In this document: positions 57,705 to 64,000 of the stretch, piece after piece
Position numbering within the stretch: position 1 is the stretch's first letter
Layout of the letters: every line of letters starts with the position of its first letter
DNA from: Asterella californica
Taxonomy: Eukaryota > Streptophyta > Marchantiopsida > Marchantiales > Aytoniaceae
Length of the DNA stretch: 64,000 bases
Assembly (NCBI GenBank): GCA_036924285.1
Contig: JAYKYS010000008.1
Location: forward strand, 17,717,001-17,781,000
Direction: 5' to 3'
Translations under genes and position numbers: made by a program
Notes under the pieces: generated by a model
Database searches by the model: none
The model's input: the letters and a program-made list of their open reading frames with translations, nothing else
Told to the model about the DNA's origin: nothing

Positions 57705-59413
57705 TGCACTTTTTTCATCCCATTGACATGACATTTTGACCTCTGAACCTTGTAAGTTGATCAAATATAACATATTAAGGGGCAGAAGACTGTACAAAGA
57801 AGGGTTTGTCAACCTCCACACCTCCAATCTTGTCACGTGAATTCAAAGAAACACCATATAACTCACCCTTCTGATTCTTGACAACACAAAAAACCTAAAC
57901 ATGATTTAGTTCAGTCGACCACTCCTTCTCGTGCATTTCTTTTGATAAGCTTAATGTTGATCTCCGAGCCATGGTCAACCAGCTCCAGAGTTGCAATTTG
58001 CTCAATGAGACCTCCATGCCGCACTTGTGTTTTCCTTGTAGCATAAGCTCAATGTCTTTGTTTGAAGTCACTATCAATTAGTCACTTCAACTCTTTAGCA
58101 TACTCATCCTCAATCCCAAAAGTAGTAGAACTAACAATTAACACTTGATGTCCAATATCCTCAACCTCTTCGACAAACACATTATCAAGATTTTCATCCT
58201 CTACATCAACGTCGATCAGTTGACTTGCAGCATGTTGAAACATTATGTATCTCTTTCTCTTCATGATGTGGATGATCAGCTCATGAAAGCAACAGCTACT
58301 TCGTGAAGGTAAACCACTTCCAAGATGTAAACCATTATCTTTAAGTCATACCTTTTCTTAACTTTGTCAAAAAGAAAAAGGAACCTAAAATAATTGTATG
58401 TATGACTTCTTAACTTTGAGTTACTTATCACACCCTTGACACTACAGTCAGGATGGAGACAAAAGTAATGAATGATCGATCTCATTAGGGCAATTTCACT
58501 TTGGGATGGATCACTTTTAGCTAAAAATCATGAAAAGTTGTGACCTAGGTGGACTCAAAGATTTTTAGAGAGTTGAGATTTTATTCATTTGTGACAAGTT
58601 TGGTATTGTTAGAGAGCTAAACATAAATGATACACTTATAAACTCTTTTTCTGTTTTATTATTTAAAAGTTATATAAAAGTTACTTTAGAATATAAGAAG
58701 TCAATGAACTTCTAGTTATATGAAAGCCTGATGTACTTCTTTCTTCAAACAGACATGTGGAAATGTGAGTTTATTATAGAACTTCGAGAGTGATTTCTTG
58801 ATCCTCCTACGGACCCTTTCAAGAAATTTCAGATAATTCTTATTTGTAGATTGTATTTTATACGACTTCAGAGATGAGGTGGCAATGATTCATAAGTACT
58901 CACACGGTGCCAAAGATTTGGCGGGAAGAATATGATCAAGTTCAAGAACCGAAAGACTACCATTGATGTGCACAATGCTATGTAAACAACCATTCGATCT
59001 GGTGTTAAAACAGAGAGCGAATGAGAAGATTAGAGTTGGATTAAGTCCACACATGATTGACAATTTCTGGAGTTCATAGTATTTCAAGCTGACTGAGAGC
59101 TGCAATGTCTTCTTTTCACGTTTGTTTGATTGACTCCAGACATCGAGTAGCTTTGAGTCTTACATTTCAGTGAGTTCTCACTGGATCGTGTTGAGAGTTG
59201 AATGAGGAAATCAGCACGCCCTCTCTTTTCTGACATTTTATGATTTTGCTGTGTTTTCTCGAGTTCAGCAAGGTGACAACTTTGGACAACTCATTGTGAT
59301 CTATCGTTTTTTGCTCGGAAAGGAATGTCTAGCTTAGCTCGCTCGTTTGAGGTCATTAAGACATATTGTAGATGGACAATTTCATTTATTTTGCCGTCAT
59401 TGAATAGGAGTCA
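57705..59413. other. stretch with protein-like fragments, not assigned
   Basis: Two adjacent minus-strand frames of 60 codons (58264-58082 and 58077-57895) look protein-like (VFVEEVEDIGHQVLIVSS; LMLQGKHKCGMEVSLSKLQL) and might be one decayed element protein. No family recognised. At 58429 a short TTATCACACCCTTGACA echoes the MITE motif. Confidence 0.3.
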
Positions 59414-59457
59414 TGCTTTCTATCACATATGCGGTTGTGCATATGTGATAGAAAGCA
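59414..59457. repeat. perfect 19-bp stem hairpin with 6-base loop
   Basis: TGCTTTCTATCACATATGC, loop GGTTGT, then GCATATGTGATAGAAAGCA. There is not one mismatch in 19 pairs, in a region where all other element sequence is decayed. It lies shortly before the transposase front. Confidence 0.9.
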
Positions 59458-59659
59458 AGATGGTCAGTTTGGAGAACATATCTGAAAATCCATTGCTACA
59501 AATGTAGAACATCTTGCACTGAGAAGAAAGAAATATGTAGAGAAGAGAAATGCTTTGAAGACGAATCAGCATACTGAATACAAAGGATCATGTTCGAACC
59601 ACAATATTCGTTCAATGGTGAAGAAAACTATGACACATGTGAAAAACATGAGTTAATGA

Positions 59660-60085
59660 GGAAGTCAAATCTTTGATTGTGGCACGTCTTTTGGACCATC
59701 CAGACCTTTCTACAGCTCATCGATTATCGAACGTCTTTTCTAACAAGGAACAATAGTGTGCTAAAGTGCTGCTTGAGAATCTGACAGTCGGTTTAGATTA
59801 TGTGAAGAGAACTAACACACGTGATTATGCTATAAGGAAGAAATATGCGTCGAGAATTTGCGCCTCTAGAAGAACACTTGATGCTCGATTAGATAGAGCC
59901 ACCTCTAGAATTTTGAGACTTCATCTCATAAAGATTCACATTCATGCCGCTGGCAGAGATGAAGTCTTACAGGAGGATGACAAACTAGAAAGTGGGCTGA
60001 CGATAAACCAGACTGGAAGCAAATATCTGATGTTTTCTTGTCAAAACTGGAAGAAATGGTTTTGAATTGGTGGACTGGCATGACA
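59660..60085 (+). pseudogene. front part of an unassigned DDE-like transposase
   Basis: The plus strand reads LLDHPDLSTAHRLSNVFSNK in one frame (about 59690-59750). After a TAG it reads KVLLENLTVGLDYVKRTNTR, DYAIRKKYASRICASRRTLD and RATSRILRLHLIKIHIHA, then a frame change gives LSKLEEMVLNWW. It is Arg/Lys-rich, as DNA-binding fronts are. I connect it to the catalytic part at 62-64 kb because both occur in the same order in large plant transposon proteins as I recall them. A minisatellite lies between them. Confidence 0.45.
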
Positions 60086-60519
60086 TGAATTTCTCCTATC
60101 ACGAAGCATGTTCTGAAGCAAGAAAATAATTATCTTGTGCATACATTGAATATAAGTAAGATCCAAGTTTCTAACTCTGTTTGATGTTGGTGCTTGTGCA
60201 TGGACTATGTTAAGAGATATGTGTGTTTGTACAATCATCTTTTGATGATGAGTATAATTCTTTAATTGCATTATTTTCGACTGCATCCTGTGTATGTGTG
60301 CATGATTAGAAGATGAGAATTGCAGTACCTTTCTGAGTCTGTATCAATGTTGAAGAGAATAAACTCGTTGCTGATGTAAAGTGTTTAGATGTCGACTGTG
60401 AAAGGAATGTGTTGGTAACTCTGAACTCTACAGTGTTATGAGTGCAGTAGAGTTGGATTATATACATAGGTCCGGAAGAATAATTGATCTTTTCCTCCCA
60501 AGTGATGTCGTTTATCTCC
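60086..60519. other. spacer inside the decayed transposon
   Basis: No motif recognised; probably degraded or intron-like sequence of the same element. Confidence 0.25.
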
Positions 60520-61745
60520 TAGATGGAGGTGTGGACCTTTGTAGATAAGGTCGGGACCTTCTCAAATAAGGTCTAGACCTTGCTGAAAAGCTCCACACCT
60601 ACATCACTGAAGTCTGTACCATATGTTGGATAGCTCAAGACTTTCATAAGTGGTTTATTTGGAGGTTTTTACTCTCATGTACAAGGTGTACACCTTCTAT
60701 TATTAAGCTCCACACCCTTCTTTTTTAGATCTGTACCTTGTTTCAAGTGATTACTCCAGACGTTTATAAGTGATTTTTTAGGAAGATTATAAATATTGTT
60801 CAAGGTGCACACTTTCTATATTAAGCTCCAGATCTTGCTTATGGAGTTCTATAACTTGTCTTGATTGCTTTGAATCTTGAACTAGTGATTGTTGGTCCGT
60901 ACTGTCAAGTTACCTGTTTGGATTAATCTCCACACCTTCCTTATCCAGGTCTATACATCTTCTTGATGCCTCCAGATCTTAATTGGTGGTTTATTAGAGA
61001 ATGTGCACTCATCTTTCCAAGGTGTATACCTTCTATGATTAAGCTCCATATCGTCCTTATCTAGATCTGAACCTTTTCTTAACGTCTCTAGACTTTCATA
61101 AGTGGCTTATTAGAGGATCCGTACGCTTCTGTTAAAGGTCTACACCTTCTATGATCAAGGTCTCCACCTTCTTATCTAAGTCTACATCTCTTCTTGATTG
61201 GTCCGCACTTTCATCAATGGTTCATTAGAGAGTCGTCACTCTCAAATCCAAGGTGTACACCTTATATGATCAAGTTCCACACCTTCCTTATCTAGATCTA
61301 CACCTTTTCTTGATGCCTTCGGACCTTCATTGGTGGTTTATTAGAAAGTGTACACCTTTTATGATTAAGCTCCACATCGTCCTTATCCAGCTCTGAACAT
61401 TTTCTTTATGTCTCCGTATCTTCATAAGTGGTTTAGTAGAGGGTTCGTACGCTTCTGTCAAAGGTCTACACCTTCTAGGATCAAGCTCCACACCTTCCTA
61501 TCTAGGTCTACACCTTTCGTGATTGATCCACACCTTCATCAATGATTCATTAGAGAGTCGCCACTCTCAAGTCCAAGGTGTACACCTTCTATGATCAAGC
61601 TCCACACCTTCTTATCTAGGTCTACATCTTTCCTTCATTGATCCCGACCTTCATAAATGATTTATATTAGAGAATCTGTACTCTCAAGTCCAAGGTGTCC
61701 ATCTTCTATGCTCTTGCTCCACACCTCCTTGTTTCGATCTATTTG
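60520..61745. repeat. minisatellite, period about 115 bp, about ten units
   Basis: The block TTAAGCTCCACACCTT (variants) recurs at about 60587, 60703, 60821, 60923, 61039, 61155, 61270, 61365, 61481, 61595 and 61712. Steps are 114-118 bp, with two shorter steps near 95-102. Units further share CTTCATAAGTGGTTTATTAGA and the 14-bp palindrome AAGGTGTACACCTT. It separates two parts of a transposase relic. Confidence 0.9.
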
Positions 61746-61979
61746 TGGGGAAGCTCTATTCCTACTCATTGAGTTATATGCGAGTCCTCATCCTCTCCTG
61801 GGATTGCCATGTACTTCTTTTCTAGGTAAGCTCTAGACTATTGTCATTGATTGGTGAGGGGTTCATATCTCAAATTAGTAAGGTATAACATCGTTCCAAG
61901 GAAGCATAGTCAGGGTCCTCATCGTAGGAATATTCTATTGTTGTAGACTTAGTAATTCTCTCTATTGTTCATGTTAACA

Positions 61980-64000
61980 TTGCAGACAGAGTTCTATTTG
62001 GATTTTCTTTGTGTCAATCCGATAATCACCATAAATGGAGAGGAAATGGAGGTTCATATCAGTTAGACCATGTTCATCAAGCTGAAACAGAAGTGGATGG
62101 AGAAGGAGATTGATCGCAATATTTGTTGTTACAAATATCATGTAGAGTTGATGTTTCTGAAGGACCAGCAGAATGTTCGTCAAAACCATCACGAAACTGC
62201 ACATGGTAGAACATGGTGCAAGTGTTATGCTAAAGATTGCGAAGTTTGTCATGCAAACTGGAGGAATTGTACTGACGGAGCAGTCAAAGAATGTTGTCTT
62301 CTATCAGTTTACAATGAGAATGATAATCGTTGCATATGTTCGCAAAACACCTTTTGTAGCTTGTGATAGCTTGTGAACAATATTGTGTGTTGGCTTGTAT
62401 ATGTCTCCTCACATGGAAATGAGCCAGAGTACTGGTATAAATATGTATGCATCATGCAGACTTGTGAACATTGTGGTGTAAGAAAGTTTGAGAAATCCTT
62501 GTGTCCTACATATAAGTCAATTGTAGTTGACAATGTCGACAAAGAAGGGTTGCAGTGGAAGCAGTACGAGTATGTTCATCAAGGAGTGAAAGATCAAAAC
62601 GAGCACAAGAAGAAGAAAACTGAACTCGTTCATGTCAAGACTAGCCCATCCGTATTCATGAATTACATGAAGAAGAAGCTCGAGCCTTTCGTAAAGCACG
62701 ATTTCACATAAAAATGACAACGCAAATAATACGTACAATGTGTGAAGTCTTTCCTCATAAGAGCAGTGGTGTCTGTGATGGACTTTGCAGAGAACTACAC
62801 ATTTATGCCACGAGATGAGATTCAATCAGAGTACTGGACCAAGTAATTTGTGACTATATTAGTCCACATTTTCTATTATCAATCAAAATTCTCAAGCGAA
62901 GATGATCGAGACGTGAAGAAAGTAGTTCACATTTATATTTCGGATGTCAAGAAGCATGACAATCATTTCATCCAACATGCTTTCAAACTGAAGAAAGATT
63001 GGACTAATGCTAAGAATATCGAGTACAATGCGCATTGGATGTGGTCAGATGGTGCACCAACTAAGTTCAAGAACATATCTAATTTCTACTTCATCTCCAA
63101 GTATCCAAGTCAGAGCAATGAGAGGACATTGATGTGAAACTTCTTTTGTTCAGGTCACAGAAAAGGAGAACACGATGATCAAGAGGTTATAAATAAAAGT
63201 GATCTTCGTCGGCATTCAGATGACAAGCACGAAAGGTCGATTTGACTATGAGAAGATGTAGTATGTTACTGCAATGTGCTCTTCTAGGTTTGTAAAGCGC
63301 GAGAAGGAGAAAGTTCATCGAGTGTTATGCAAAATCTAGGAGGAAGATGTGGATAGATCTTCGTATCTCTACGTCAACACTGTATTGGGTTGCAAAAAGT
63401 TACATTGCTTTTTTGGACAAAGTAAGACCGATCTATGTTTGCTAAGCACTCGTGATTTTACTTGTATGTGTGAACATTGCATGAGGGGCTTGGAAGAGAG
63501 ATGTGAGTGGCAAGATTGGATAACTGAGTGGTTCTTTCAGAGTCTAATCTTGGAGAGGAACAACCGTATAGTAGCTGGAGAAGATATTCAATCAGATGAA
63601 TTTCTAACGGGTGATGATCATGAGTGTTTATCCAATGCATTATTATTAAGAGAAGTGTTTGCAATCAAGGCTGATGATGACCACCAAGAGTATTATCTAT
63701 TGCATTGCACGAGGGCAAAGCAGAAGATTCTTGAGCAAGAAGTGACTTGCAAATGAAACAAGGATGATGTGTTTGCTCGCAATGAGGTTGTAGTGCTTAG
63801 CACTTATTTTACTTTTCAGAAGCAACTCAAAGATAAGATAGTGTATATTGAAGATCCTTACCGAGACGATGCCATACTCTATTCACATCTTTTGAGAGCA
63901 GTGAGTGAATGTTTGAACCTTATGCTGATCAACGGGAAAGTCAAGTAGAAATCCACACCACGTTTCTCTATGAACTTTGAAACTCACGGTGCGATCTTGA
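61980..64000 (+). pseudogene. catalytic part of an unassigned DDE-like transposase, runs off the window
   Basis: Plus-strand segments in changing frames give a consistent protein. First comes a Cys-rich block (TWCKCYAKDCEVCHANW), then YVCIMQTCEHCGVRKFEKSL with two CxxC pairs, and ELVHVKTSPSVFMNYMKKKL. MDFAENYTFMPRDEIQSEYW (about 62775-62840) holds a candidate first Asp. IYISDVKKHDNHFIQHAF follows, then MWSDGAPTKFKNISNFYF with a candidate second Asp, and GHRKGEHD with a possible Glu. The end region has CKKLHCFFGQSKTDLCLLST, CMCEHCMRG and DDHECLSNALLLREVFAI. Several stops (for example after 62844 and 63135) and frameshifts disable it. The layout (D-F-x-E-N, S-D-G-A, G-x-G/E-x-H/E-D) is that of a DDE enzyme, but I cannot name the superfamily. 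Confidence 0.6.

Noticed and set aside
56350..57712. ACATG on both sides of LTR copy 2 as target-site duplication
   Set aside because: ACATG overlaps the TG/CA ends of the LTR itself; the bases outside the ends (ATACA and TGCAC) do not match.
60520..61745. CRISPR-like array from regular repeats
   Set aside because: Units are contiguous, about 115 bp long, without unique spacers, in a eukaryotic nuclear genome; it is a minisatellite.

Overview
This window is nuclear DNA of a green plant. The anchor is psaO, a nuclear gene for a photosystem I subunit, whose two last coding exons lie at 365-845. Spliceosomal introns with GT/AG ends, plant-type TATA boxes, Ty1/copia and Ty3/gypsy debris, a Helentron and several cut-and-paste transposase relics all agree with this. 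A tandem family of Bet v1/MLP-like genes and a long GMC-oxidase/hydrolase type gene suggest a bryophyte (moss or liverwort) rather than a flowering plant. That last step is an inference from family recollection, not something the sequence proves.

Layout. 0-1 kb: 3' part of psaO (+). 3.6-5.0 kb: a broken Bet v1-like gene (-). 6.8-7.6 kb: a pogo/Tigger-like transposase relic (-). 7.6-11.7 kb: AT-rich spacer with a cluster of hairpins. 11.7-12.9 kb: a small unknown gene with a TATA box and one frameshift. 14.3-15.4 kb: a transposase-like relic (-). 16-21.6 kb: spacer. 21.6-28.9 kb: three more Bet v1-like genes (-), two intact and one frameshifted, with a MITE-like inverted-repeat element between the first two. 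30.3-31.8 kb: a relic with an HUH motif followed by a Y1-type YxxKD motif, resembling Replitron-type single-strand transposases. 33.1-35.6 kb: gypsy integrase, LTR and gag debris. 36.7-37.6 kb: tandem repeats. 38.0-42.5 kb: a copia element whose integrase block is inverted relative to its gag and reverse transcriptase. 43.7-48.1 kb: an almost full-length Helentron (Rep, Pif1-type helicase and APE-like endonuclease) with scattered stops. 50.5-53.4 kb: five exons of a GMC-oxidase/alpha-beta-hydrolase gene whose FAD-binding front is not in the window. 56.4-57.7 kb: a second copy of the 33.5 kb gypsy LTR, in inverse orientation. 59.7-64.0 kb: a decayed DDE-like transposase of a family I cannot name, split by a roughly 115-bp minisatellite.

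The host genes that look usable are psaO, two Bet v1-like genes (about 155-156 residues each, one phase-1 intron at the same place) and the hydrolase part of the GMC-type gene. Everything else of substance is mobile-element sequence in various stages of decay. In several unrelated relics a conserved Trp codon has become TGA, as expected from cytosine deamination in methylated repeats.

Limits: exon limits were read by eye from splice consensus and reading frame. Homology calls rest on recognised motifs, not on searches.
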